Below, piece by piece: positions 29,733-37,735 of a stretch of 64,000 nt of DNA. Each line of letters starts with the position of its first letter. The stretch's first letter is position 1. The position numbers and the translations under genes were made by a program. Under the pieces are notes generated by a model. That model saw nothing but the letters and a program-made list of their open reading frames with translations, searched no databases and was not told where the DNA came from. This DNA comes from Pseudomonadota bacterium (GTDB lineage Bacteria > Pseudomonadota > Gammaproteobacteria > Xanthomonadales > Xanthomonadaceae): positions 1 to 64,000 of the forward strand of contig JAFEBV010000006.1 of assembly GCA_018242485.1 (NCBI GenBank), written 5' to 3'.

Positions 29733-30359
29733 ATGCCCGACCGCGCCACCGAAATCGCCGCGTTGCTCACGCCGACCGTCGCCTCGATGCAGCTCGAACT
29801 GCTGGGCGTGGAGTTCGCGCCGTCGGGCGCGCACGCGCTGTTGCGGCTGTACATCGACGCGCCCGGACGTGCGGTGACGGTGGACGACTGCGAGGCGGTG
29901 AGCCGCGAGGTGTCGGCACTGCTGGATGTCGAGGATCCGATCGCCTCGCATTACACGCTGGAGGTGTCCTCGCCGGGCATCGATCGTCCGCTGTTCACCG
30001 CCGCGCAATTCGCGCGGCATGCGGGCGAACAGGTGAAGCTGGCGCTGCATGTACCGGTCGGCAGTCGCCGGCGCGTGCAAGGCGTGATTCTCGCGGTGGA
30101 AGGCGAGGACATCGCCATTCGCGTTGGCGAGGAAGAGCTGAAGCTTCAGCACGCCAACATCGACAAGGCACGGCTGGTGCCGGATTGGGGTGCGCTGGGG
30201 CTGGGCAGCGCGCCGGCCGGCAAGGGCAAGGCAGCCGGCGGCAAAAAAACTGGCGGTCATCATCAGCGCCACGGCGGCAAGCCGGGGCGCAAGACTCGTC
30301 ACAAAGACGATCCACACAACGGCGGGCACGACGGGCACGCCACGGAGCACGAACGATGA
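29733..30359 (+). CDS. rimP: Ribosome maturation factor RimP
   Basis: 208 aa from the ATG at 29733; the long upstream extension of the frame is not family-like. RimP helps 30S assembly. The core of about 155 residues is typical (LGVEFAPSGAHALLRLYID, DCEAVSREVSALLDVEDPI, YTLEVSSPGIDRPLF). It is followed by an unusual tail of about 45 residues rich in Gly, Lys and His (GGKKTGGHHQRHGGKPGRKT, then DDPHNGGHDGHATEH). E. coli RimP is about 150 aa. The stop overlaps the nusA start (ATGA). It heads rimP-nusA-infB-rbfA-truB. Confidence 0.95.
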   Translation: MPDRATEIAALLTPTVASMQLELLGVEFAPSGAHALLRLYIDAPGRAVTVDDCEAVSREVSALLDVEDPIASHYTLEVSSPGIDRPLFTAAQFARHAGEQVKLALHVPVGSRRRVQGVILAVEGEDIAIRVGEEELKLQHANIDKARLVPDWGALGLGSAPAGKGKAAGGKKTGGHHQRHGGKPGRKTRHKDDPHNGGHDGHATEHER

Positions 30360-31840
30360 GCAAGGAAATGTTGATGGTGATCGACGCGGTCGCCAACGAG
30401 AAAGGCGTGCCGCGCGACGTGATCATGCAGGCGATGGAATCGGCGCTGGCATCGGCGGCGAAGAAGTCCTACCACGAGCAGGACGTGCAGATCCGCGTGT
30501 CGATCGATCCGAAGGACGGCAGCTACGAAACCTTCCGGCAATGGGAGGTGGTGCCTGACGACATCGTGATGGAATCGCCCGAGCGCCAGTTGCGCCTGAT
30601 GGATGCGGTGGACGACAACGCCGAGGCTGCGGTGGGCGACGTCATCGAGGAGCAGATCGAGAACGCCGCGTTCGGCCGCATCGAAGCGCAGGCCGCCAAG
30701 CAGGTGATCGTGCAGAAGGTGCGTGAAGCCGAGCGCGCGCAGGTGGTCGAGGCATGGGCCGACCGCGTGGGGCAGATGGTCACCGGCATCGTCAAGCGCG
30801 CCGAGCGCGGCAACATTTATATCGATCTCGGCGGCAACGCCGAAGGCTTCATCCCCAAGGACAAGGGTATCCCGCGCGACGCCTTGCGTCCCGGCGACCG
30901 AGCGCGTGGTTTGCTGATGGAAGTTCGCTCCGAAGCGCGCGGCCCGCAGTTGTTCGTCAGCCGCGGCGCGCCCGAGTTCATGATGGAATTGTTCAAGCTC
31001 GAAGTGCCGGAAGTCGGCCAGGGCCTGGTCGAAATCAAGGCCGCCGCACGCGATCCGGGCGATCGCGCGAAGATCGCGGTGCTCGCGCACGACCGCCGCA
31101 CCGACCCGATCGGCGCGTGCATCGGCATGCGCGGCTCGCGCGTGCAGGCGGTGAGCAACGAGCTCAACGGCGAGCGCGTGGACATCATCCTGTGGAGCGA
31201 CAACCCGGCGCAGTTCGTCATCAATGCGATGGCTCCGGCCGAGGTGCAGTCGATCGTGGTGGATGAAGAAAAGCACTCGATGGATCTGGCCGTGGCCGAG
31301 GACAAACTCGCGCAGGCGATCGGCAAGGGCGGTCAGAACGTGCGCCTCGCCAGCCGCCTGACCGGCTGGCAGCTCAACGTGATGACCCAGGATCAGGTGA
31401 CCGCCAAGAGCGAGGCCGAGCAGGCCGCGGCGAAGCAGTTGTTCATGGACAAGCTCGAAGTGGACGAGGAAATCGCCGGCATCCTCGTCGGCGACGGATT
31501 CAACACCGTGGAGGAAATCGCCTACGTGCCGACCGCCGAGCTGTTGGCGATCGAGGGTTTCGACGAGGACATCGTCGAAGAACTGCGCACCCGCGCTCGC
31601 GACGCACTGCTGACGGAAGCGCTGGCCAACGAGGAAGACGTCGAGCATCAGCCGGCGGCGGATCTGCTGGAACTGGACGGGATGGACGAGGAAACCGCGT
31701 TTGCACTGGCCGGTCGCGGCGTGACCACCCGCGAGGAACTGGCCGAGCAGGCTACCGACGACATCGCCGACATCGAAGGCGTGGGGCCGGAACGCGCTGC
31801 GGCGCTGATCATGGCTGCACGCGCCCACTGGTTCGAATGA
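30356..31840 (+). CDS. nusA: Transcription termination/antitermination factor NusA
   Basis: 494 aa, E. coli size. It binds RNA polymerase and nascent RNA to modulate pausing, termination and antitermination. The N-terminal RNA polymerase-binding domain starts MSKEMLMVIDAVANEKGVPR. An S1 domain (GNIYIDLGGNAEGFIPKDK) follows near 145, then KH domains with GMRGSRVQAVSNELNGE and IGKGGQNVRLASRLTGW. Two C-terminal acidic HhH repeats (about 360-425 and 435-494, FNTVEEIAYVPTAELLAIEG and GVTTREELAEQATDDIADIE) are present as in gammaproteobacteria. It overlaps rimP by 4 bp. The 227-bp gap to infB contains a hairpin, CAGGTTGTT/AACAGCCTG, at 31892-31913. Confidence 0.98.
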   Translation: MSKEMLMVIDAVANEKGVPRDVIMQAMESALASAAKKSYHEQDVQIRVSIDPKDGSYETFRQWEVVPDDIVMESPERQLRLMDAVDDNAEAAVGDVIEEQIENAAFGRIEAQAAKQVIVQKVREAERAQVVEAWADRVGQMVTGIVKRAERGNIYIDLGGNAEGFIPKDKGIPRDALRPGDRARGLLMEVRSEARGPQLFVSRGAPEFMMELFKLEVPEVGQGLVEIKAAARDPGDRAKIAVLAHDRRTDPIGACIGMRGSRVQAVSNELNGERVDIILWSDNPAQFVINAMAPAEVQSIVVDEEKHSMDLAVAEDKLAQAIGKGGQNVRLASRLTGWQLNVMTQDQVTAKSEAEQAAAKQLFMDKLEVDEEIAGILVGDGFNTVEEIAYVPTAELLAIEGFDEDIVEELRTRARDALLTEALANEEDVEHQPAADLLELDGMDEETAFALAGRGVTTREELAEQATDDIADIEGVGPERAAALIMAARAHWFE

Positions 31841-32067
31841 GCAAGGCGCGCGGGCGCGAAGGCGTCGGCGCGGTACACTGACAGGCTTTGGCAGGTTGTT
31901 GGAAAACAGCCTGTTGGCGCGATCTCCGACCGGGATCGGGTCGAGCGAATTCCGCAAGGAACCGCGTTGACGACAAGCCAGTTTCGCCGTCCGCAAGGCA
32001 TTCGCGCCGCGCGGGCCGTTGCAACCGCCCGCGAGCGATCGCGGGTGACACCACCACCGGGATACGC

Positions 32068-34713
32068 ATGTCCGAAGTCACCGTAAACAGTCTGGCAAAG
32101 ATGGTTGGCAAGCCAGTCGAGACGCTGCTCAAGCAGCTGGCCGATGCCGGCATGACGTTCAGCGGCCCCGATCAGGTGGTGACGGGCATCGAAAAGATGA
32201 AGCTGCTCGGCTTCCTGCGCCGCGCACACGGCAAGGCCGAACAGCCCGCCGAGGAAACCATCGCCCCCGGCAAGATCACCCTCAATCGCAGCCGCAAGCA
32301 GGAAATCACCGTTGGCGGTGCCGGCAAGACCGGTCGCGGCGCGAGCACGATCGAAGTGGTCATCCGCAAGAAAATCACCCTCAAGCCGGGTGAAGGCAAA
32401 CCGGCAGCCGGGAACGAACAACTCGATGCCGAACGCGCCGACGCGCTGCGCAAGCTGGAAGAATCGCGCGCACGCAATCTCGCCGAGCAGCAGCATCTGG
32501 CGGAAGTGGATCGCAAGCGCCGCGACGAAGACACGGCGCGTCGCGAAGCGGCGGAAGCCGAGCGGCGCGAGCGTGAGCAGGCCGAGGCTGCGACCCGATC
32601 CGCGGCGGAAGAAACCGACGTCCGCGAAGAAGCCCCTGCAATCAAGCCGCAGATGCCCACCCTGGCGCGTCGCCGCGAAGTGACGCAAAAACCGGCCAGC
32701 GAGCCGGCGCGCGACAACAACAGCCGCGACGCCAAGAACGGGCACCGCAAGCCGCAGCATCGCGGCACCCACGCGATGCCGGCGGAGATCGACGACAACG
32801 ATCCGGCCAGCCGTTTCTCCGCCCAGTTGCATCTGACCGATGCCGAACGCGCCCGTCGCGGTGCCGGCAAGCGCAAGCCCAAGACGCGCGTGGTCGAGGC
32901 CAGTCGGCAGGCGACCGGCCAGCACGGGTTTGCCCGCCCGACCGCGCCGGTGCAGCGCGAAGTGGCGATCGGCGAAAGCATCTCCGTGGCCGATCTCGCG
33001 CAGAAGTTGGCGCTGAAGGGCGGCGAGGTGGTCAAGGCGCTGTTCAAGATGGGCACCATGGTGACCATCAATCAGGTGCTCGATCACGACACCGCTGTTC
33101 TCGTCGTCGAGGAACTCGGCCACAAGGCGGTCGTTGCCAGCGAAAACGACGCCGAGTCGGCGCTGCTCGCGCACGGCGAGGACGCGCCGCAGGGCGAGAA
33201 GGCCGCGCGTCCGCCGGTGGTGACCATCATGGGCCACGTCGATCACGGCAAGACCTCGCTGCTGGACTACATCCGCCGCACCAAGGTCGCGCATGGCGAG
33301 GCCGGCGGCATCACCCAGCACATCGGTGCCTACCACGTCGAAACCGCCAAGGGCACGATCAGCTTCCTCGACACGCCCGGCCACTCGGCGTTCTCGTCGA
33401 TGCGTGCGCGCGGCGCAAAACTCACGGATATCGTGGTGCTGGTGGTCGCCGCCGACGACGGCGTAATGCCGCAGACGATCGAAGCCGTGCAGCACGCCAA
33501 GGCCGCGAACGTGCCGCTGATCGTGGCGATGAACAAGATGGACAAGGCCGAAGCCAAGCCCGATGTCATCAAGCAGGGCCTGTCGAACATCGACGTGCTC
33601 GCCGAGGACTGGGGTGGCGAAGTGCAGTTCGTGCCGGTGTCGGCCAAGACCGGAATGGGCGTGGACGCGCTGCTGGATGCCGTGCTCGTGCAGTCCGAAA
33701 TGATGGAACTGACCGCGGTGCGCGACGCGCGCGCCAGCGGCGTGGTGATCGAATCCAGCCTCGACAAGGGGCGCGGCCCGGTGGCGACGGTGCTGGTGCA
33801 GCAGGGCACGCTGAAGAAGGGCGATTACCTCGTCTGTGGCGTGCAGTACGGCCGCGTGCGCGCGCTGTTCGACGAAACCGGCAAGCAGGTCGATGCCGCC
33901 GGCCCGTCGATTCCGGTGCAGGTGCTGGGTCTGTCAGGCGTGCCCGATTCGGGCGACGATTTCACCGTGGTGGACGACGAGCGGCTGGCGAAGGACGTGG
34001 CGCAGCAGCGCGACGCCAAGCGCCGCGAGTCGCGCCTGGTCAGCCAGGCCGGCAACCGCATGGAAGACATCATGGCGCAGATGGGTCAGGGCGCCGGCCA
34101 GCTCTCGCTGGCGCTGGTGGTCAAGGCCGACGTGCACGGCTCGGTGCAGGCGCTGCGCGAGGCGCTGGTGGCGCTGTCCAACGAGGCGATCAAGATCAGC
34201 GTGATCTCCTCGGGCGTGGGCGGCATCACCGAATCCGACGCCCAGCTCGCCGCGGCTTCCAAGGCCGTCATCATCGGCTTCAACGTGCGCGCCGACGCTT
34301 CTGCGCGCAAGGTGATCGAAGCGAACTCGCTCGACCTGCGCTATTTCTCGATCATCTACGACGTGATCGATCAGGTGAAGCAGGTGGCATCGGGTCTGCT
34401 CGGCAAGGAAGTGCGCGAGGAGATCATCGGCACCGCGCAAGTGGCGCAGGTGTTCCGCCATTCCAAGTTCGGCGCGATCGCCGGCAGCACCGTCGTCGAA
34501 GGCGTCATCCGCCGCGGCAAGCCCATCCGCGTGCTGCGCAACAACGTGGTGATCTTCGAAGGCGAGCTCGACTCGTTGCGCCGCTTCACCGAGAACGTGG
34601 ACGAAGTGAAGTCGGGCACGGAGTGCGGCATCGGCGTGAAGGGTTACAACGAGGTCAAATCCGGCGACCAGATCGAGTGCTTCGAGCGCGTGGAGATCCA
34701 GAGGACGCTGTGA
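32068..34713 (+). CDS. infB: Translation initiation factor IF-2
   Basis: 881 aa from the ATG at 32068. A GTPase that places fMet-tRNA on the 30S subunit. The N-terminal IF2_N domain is [21 protein letters not shown] long charged linker, rich in Glu, Arg and Ala (about 110-310), is typical of the alpha form; in-frame internal starts could give shorter forms as in E. coli. A second IF2_N-like segment ([20 protein letters not shown]) precedes the G domain with [14 protein letters not shown] and NKMD. Domains II-IV end with [12 protein letters not shown]. The upstream GGGATACGC gives a modest ribosome-binding site. Five bp after the stop the first heptanucleotide arm begins. Confidence 0.98.
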   Translation: MSEVTVNSLAKMVGKPVETLLKQLADAGMTFSGPDQVVTGIEKMKLLGFLRRAHGKAEQPAEETIAPGKITLNRSRKQEITVGGAGKTGRGASTIEVVIRKKITLKPGEGKPAAGNEQLDAERADALRKLEESRARNLAEQQHLAEVDRKRRDEDTARREAAEAERREREQAEAATRSAAEETDVREEAPAIKPQMPTLARRREVTQKPASEPARDNNSRDAKNGHRKPQHRGTHAMPAEIDDNDPASRFSAQLHLTDAERARRGAGKRKPKTRVVEASRQATGQHGFARPTAPVQREVAIGESISVADLAQKLALKGGEVVKALFKMGTMVTINQVLDHDTAVLVVEELGHKAVVASENDAESALLAHGEDAPQGEKAARPPVVTIMGHVDHGKTSLLDYIRRTKVAHGEAGGITQHIGAYHVETAKGTISFLDTPGHSAFSSMRARGAKLTDIVVLVVAADDGVMPQTIEAVQHAKAANVPLIVAMNKMDKAEAKPDVIKQGLSNIDVLAEDWGGEVQFVPVSAKTGMGVDALLDAVLVQSEMMELTAVRDARASGVVIESSLDKGRGPVATVLVQQGTLKKGDYLVCGVQYGRVRALFDETGKQVDAAGPSIPVQVLGLSGVPDSGDDFTVVDDERLAKDVAQQRDAKRRESRLVSQAGNRMEDIMAQMGQGAGQLSLALVVKADVHGSVQALREALVALSNEAIKISVISSGVGGITESDAQLAAASKAVIIGFNVRADASARKVIEANSLDLRYFSIIYDVIDQVKQVASGLLGKEVREEIIGTAQVAQVFRHSKFGAIAGSTVVEGVIRRGKPIRVLRNNVVIFEGELDSLRRFTENVDEVKSGTECGIGVKGYNEVKSGDQIECFERVEIQRTL

Positions 34714-34717
34714 AAAC

Positions 34718-34742
34718 GTGAATGGTGAATCGTGAATGGTGA
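34718..34742 (+). repeat. Heptanucleotide arm after infB
   Basis: Three and a half units, GTGAATG GTGAATC GTGAATG GTGA, begin 5 bp after the infB stop. They are the inverse of the arm at 34808-34842, from which a 65-bp spacer separates them. Confidence 0.93.
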
Positions 34743-34807
34743 GAAGCGAAAGCACGAAACGCTGCCGCCTGAATCAGTTTAAGGCCGCATAGGCTCCCGC
34801 TTTTGAC

Positions 34808-34842
34808 GATTCACGATTCACTATTCACGATTCACCATTCAC
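34808..34842 (+). repeat. Heptanucleotide arm before rbfA
   Basis: Five units, GATTCAC GATTCAC TATTCAC GATTCAC CATTCAC, end 5 bp before the rbfA ATG. They pair with the GTGAATG arm after infB. The spacer ends GCTTTTGAC, close to the GCTTTAAAC that precedes the equivalent arm at 15881. Confidence 0.95.
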
Positions 34843-34847
34843 GCCCA

Positions 34848-35237
34848 ATGAAAAAATCCTTCCACCGCACCGACCGTGTCGCCGCCCAGTTGCGGCGCGA
34901 TCTTGGCACGCTCGTGCACGAGCTGGTGCGCAACCACGGCCTGCCTTCGGTGAGCGTGTCGGATGTCGAGGTCACCCGCGACATGGCGCACGCCAAGGTG
35001 TTCGTCACCGCGTTGCAGCCCGAGCGCGTGAAAGAAGCGATGGCCGGACTGAAGGAACACGCGCGCGACATTCGCCACGAACTGGCGCGCATGGTGAAGC
35101 TGCGGCATGTGCCGGAGCTGCATTTCCACTACGACGAATCGGTGGATCGCGGCGAGCGGATCGACAACTTGCTGCGGGACTCGGGACTCGGAAACCGGGA
35201 CTCGGGAAGTTCGACTCCCGGCAGTTCCGATTCCTGA
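34848..35237 (+). CDS. rbfA: Ribosome-binding factor A (RbfA)
   Basis: 129 aa from the ATG at 34848. A KH-fold factor that binds 30S precursors near helix 1 of 16S rRNA and is needed in the cold. RTDRVAAQLRRDLGTLVHEL, VTRDMAHAKVFVTAL and the end of the fold LHFHYDESVDRGERIDNLL are conserved. The frame opens upstream through the heptanucleotide arm (FTIHHS), but that part is not family-like. The start lacks a Shine-Dalgarno (CACGCCCA). The last 20 residues (RDSGLGNRDSGSSTPGSSDS) are encoded by GGGACTC heptads that run into the 3' end of the gene. E. coli RbfA is 133 aa, so the tail has replaced the native C-terminus. Confidence 0.95.
   Translation: MKKSFHRTDRVAAQLRRDLGTLVHELVRNHGLPSVSVSDVEVTRDMAHAKVFVTALQPERVKEAMAGLKEHARDIRHELARMVKLRHVPELHFHYDESVDRGERIDNLLRDSGLGNRDSGSSTPGSSDS
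35176..35207 (+). repeat. GGGACTC heptad arm inside the 3' end of rbfA
   Basis: GGGACTC GGGACTC GGAAACC GGGACTC GGGA, overlapping the last codons of rbfA. It is the inverse of the GAGTCCC arms at 35346-35363 and 35458-35487. This is a second heptad family, with a consensus close to the first (GKGAMTC fits both). Confidence 0.9.
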
Positions 35238-35244
35238 ATGGACT

Positions 35245-35487
35245 TTCCCTGCAGATACGACAATCCGATCTTTCAAATCGTCGATCAACGCGGTTGCCTT
35301 GCCTGATAGCCGGAAGTCCAAGGTGAGTATTCGATCGCCCAAGCCTCGAGTCCCGAGTCCCGCCGTACATTCACGGCAATCCGCTCTCTCAAATCGCCGT
35401 TCGCCCCTGTTGCCTTGTCAGATGGCCGGAAGTCCAAGGTAAGTATGCGATCGCCCCAGTCCCGAGTCCCGAGTCCCGAGTCCCGCC
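35245..35487 (+). repeat. Imperfect ~115-bp tandem duplication with GAGTCCC heptads between rbfA and truB
   Basis: Copy 1 (about 35255-35365) and copy 2 (about 35367-35487) align across CAATCCGMTCTYTCAAATCG, GTTGCCTTG, GCCGGAAGTCCAAGGTRAGT and ATNCGATCGCCC, ending in the heptads. Copy 1 has two GAGTCCC units and copy 2 about four. Copy 2 supplies the truB ribosome-binding site and ATG; the matching site in copy 1 is ATT. Confidence 0.88.
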
Positions 35488-36419
35488 GTTCCCTCAATGG
35501 CCTCCTGCTGCTCGACAAGCCTGCGGGCATGAGCTCCAATCACGCGCTGCAACAGGCCAAGCGCCTGTTTCGCGCGCAGAAGGCAGGGCATACCGGCAGC
35601 CTCGATCCGCTGGCGACGGGCTTGCTGCCGATCTGCTTCGGCGAGGCCACCAAGATCGCCGGAATACTGCTTGGCAAGACCAAGGCCTACGAGACTTTGG
35701 CGTGTCTGGGCGCGACCACCGACACCGACGATGCCGATGGCGCGACGCTGCGCGAAAGGCTGGTACCGGCGATCGACGATGCCACCCTGGAAGCCGCGCT
35801 CGCGCCTCTGCGCGGGCACATACACCAACGTGCGCCGATCTACGCTGCGCTCAAGCAGGGCGGCGAACCGCTGTACGTAAAGGCACGGCGCGGCGAAGCA
35901 GTCGATGCGCCGGTGCGTGAAGTCGATGTCCATGCCCTCGATTGCATCGAGCGCGGTGCCGATTGGCTGCGCCTGCGCGTGACATGCGGCAGCGGCACCT
36001 ACGTGCGCAGTCTCGTGCGCGACCTCGGCGAGGCGTTGGGCTGCGGTGCGCACGTGGTCGAACTGCGACGGTTGTGGGTCGATCCCTTCACCCATCCGCG
36101 CATGCACACGATGGCGCAGTTGCAGGCGCTGACGGGCGAAGGTTTGGCAAACCTCGATGCCTGCCTGCTGCCGCTCGAGGCCGGCCTCGCCGGTTTGGTG
36201 TCGATCCGCGTGGACGCCGAGCAAGCACGCCGGCTGGCGCAGGGGCAGGCGATTGCGCATACGTCCGGCGCATCGACTATGCCAGCATCGTTGGTGGCCA
36301 TCCTCGCCGAGGATGGCCACGCACTGGGACTGGGTTTGCTGGATGGCGCTGGAACGCTGCGGACGCAGCGGTTGTTCGTCAGGCCGATGACCGACGATGA
36401 CCCATGGCGATCGTCATGA
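35445..36419 (+). CDS. truB: tRNA pseudouridine(55) synthase TruB
   Basis: 324 aa. It makes pseudouridine-55 in the T-loop of tRNAs. The catalytic Asp is in [17 protein letters not shown] near residue 55. [17 protein letters not shown] and [19 protein letters not shown] are conserved, with a C-terminal PUA-like end. The ATG at 35445 has AAGG 5 nt upstream and is the only in-frame ATG before the conserved [11 protein letters not shown]. The first 15 codons ([15 protein letters not shown]) are encoded by GAGTCCC heptads and are not conserved. Loss or gain of one unit would shift the frame. It is the last gene of the nus operon; rpsO does not follow, and a convergent yggX lies 12 bp away. Confidence 0.95.
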   Translation: MRSPQSRVPSPESRRSLNGLLLLDKPAGMSSNHALQQAKRLFRAQKAGHTGSLDPLATGLLPICFGEATKIAGILLGKTKAYETLACLGATTDTDDADGATLRERLVPAIDDATLEAALAPLRGHIHQRAPIYAALKQGGEPLYVKARRGEAVDAPVREVDVHALDCIERGADWLRLRVTCGSGTYVRSLVRDLGEALGCGAHVVELRRLWVDPFTHPRMHTMAQLQALTGEGLANLDACLLPLEAGLAGLVSIRVDAEQARRLAQGQAIAHTSGASTMPASLVAILAEDGHALGLGLLDGAGTLRTQRLFVRPMTDDDPWRSS

Positions 36420-36431
36420 CGATGACGGCGC

Positions 36432-36701
36432 TCACGTCGGCGCCTGATACCCGGGCGGCATCGCCGAGCCGTCGCCGAACAGGAACTTTTCCATCTCCGC
36501 GGCGAGGAAGGCGCGGTGCGCGCGATCCAGCGGTGATAGGCGGTTCTCGTTGATCAGCATGGTCTGGTGGTTCAACCACATCGCCCACGCCGGTTTGCCG
36601 ATGTGCGCGAACACGCGCTGGCCGAGTTCGCCGGGCCACGGGGCGAAGTCCAGCCCTTCGGCTTGGCGCTGTTGCTTGACGCAGAAAACGCTGCGCGACA
36701 T
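36432..36701 (-). CDS. yggX: Probable Fe(2+)-trafficking protein YggX
   Basis: 89 aa, family length. A small protein linked to iron handling and protection of Fe-S clusters from oxidation, together with MutY repair. The sequence follows E. coli YggX throughout: [19 protein letters not shown] with the conserved Cys7, [17 protein letters not shown], and [10 protein letters not shown]. The ATG at 36701 shares its A with the mutY stop (TGATG), and GGAGGA lies 12 bp upstream within mutY, so translation is coupled. The asmA-mutY-yggX order is common in gammaproteobacteria. It is convergent with truB. Confidence 0.96.
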   Translation of the reverse strand: MSRSVFCVKQQRQAEGLDFAPWPGELGQRVFAHIGKPAWAMWLNHQTMLINENRLSPLDRAHRAFLAAEMEKFLFGDGSAMPPGYQAPT

Positions 36702-37735
36702 CAGGTGATTTCCTCCAGCAGGCGGCGGATGGGCGCGGGCAGGCCGATTGTGGGCAGATCTTCGACGGCGTGCCAGCGCAGATCGGCATTGTCGCCGATG
36801 ACGGCTTTCGCGCGTGCATCGCGCCACAGCAACGGGTGGATGCGCAGGCGGAAGTGACTGAACACGTGCGGGATTTCATGCAAGGTTTCGACCTCGCCGA
36901 CGCGGGCATGGCGATCCACCCAGGCCTGTGCAGTGTCGATGCCATCGGCTTCCGGCAGCGACCACAATCCGGCCCACACGCCGACCGGGGGACGCCGTTG
37001 CAGCAGCACGCGGCCTGCGCGGTCGCGCACGATCAGCGCGCAGGTCGTGCGTTGGGGGAGTGGTTTGCCGGGTTTGCGTTCGGGCAGCGCGGCGACGAGA
37101 TCTTCGTTGCGGGCGATGCAGTCCTCGCGCAAGGGGCAGGCGGTGCAATCCGGGGCGGCGGGTGTGCACAGCGTCGCGCCCAGATCCATCAGCGCCTGCG
37201 TGTAGTCGGCGCAGCGCGCGGTCGGCAGCCATGCCGCGGCCAGTGTCCACAGTTCCTGTTGCACGCTCGCGCTGCCCGGCCAACCGCGCACGCCGCGATG
37301 CCGGCACAGCACTCGGCGCACGTTGCCATCGAGGATCGGCTGCGGCCGATCGTGGGCCAGCGCCATGATCGCGCCGGCGGTGGAACGACCGATGCCGGGC
37401 AGGGCGCACAACGCGGCCAGATCGCGCGGCAACTCGCCGGCGTACTCACGCAGACAGATCGTCGCGGCCGCGTGCAGGTGGCGGGCACGCGCGTAATAGC
37501 CCAGCCCCGACCACGCCGCGAGCACGTCATCCAGCGCCGCGGCGGCGAGCGCGTGCAGATCCGGCCAGCGCGCGATGAAGTGCTGGAAGTAGGGGATGAC
37601 GGTGGCGACCTGCGTCTGTTGCAGCATCGTCTCGGAAATCCACACCCGGTACGCGCTGCGTGGATGTTGCCAGGGCAAGTCGTGGCGGCCGTGCTGGTCG
37701 TACCAGCGCAACAGGCGCGACGCGATCGCGTTCAT
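36701..37735 (-). CDS. mutY: A/G-specific adenine DNA glycosylase MutY
   Basis: 344 aa from the ATG at 37735; the longer frame upstream overlaps the AsmA-like gene and is not family-like. It removes adenine opposite 8-oxoG or G. The catalytic Glu is in [11 protein letters not shown] near residue 35 and the HhH motif is [12 protein letters not shown] near 113. The catalytic Asp is in [12 protein letters not shown]. The 4Fe-4S ligands are C190-x6-C197-x2-C200-x5-C206. The C-terminal NUDT-like domain, which senses 8-oxoG, begins near 230. It overlaps the AsmA-like gene's end by 4 bp, and yggX follows. Only A/T-rich bases (GAAAAAATC) precede the ATG, with no Shine-Dalgarno. Confidence 0.97.
   Translation of the reverse strand: MNAIASRLLRWYDQHGRHDLPWQHPRSAYRVWISETMLQQTQVATVIPYFQHFIARWPDLHALAAAALDDVLAAWSGLGYYARARHLHAAATICLREYAGELPRDLAALCALPGIGRSTAGAIMALAHDRPQPILDGNVRRVLCRHRGVRGWPGSASVQQELWTLAAAWLPTARCADYTQALMDLGATLCTPAAPDCTACPLREDCIARNEDLVAALPERKPGKPLPQRTTCALIVRDRAGRVLLQRRPPVGVWAGLWSLPEADGIDTAQAWVDRHARVGEVETLHEIPHVFSHFRLRIHPLLWRDARAKAVIGDNADLRWHAVEDLPTIGLPAPIRRLLEEIT

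Noticed and set aside
34803-34847. Extended RbfA start with FTIHHS residues
   Set aside because: Again the heptad arm read as protein; the fold begins at MKKSFHRTDR.
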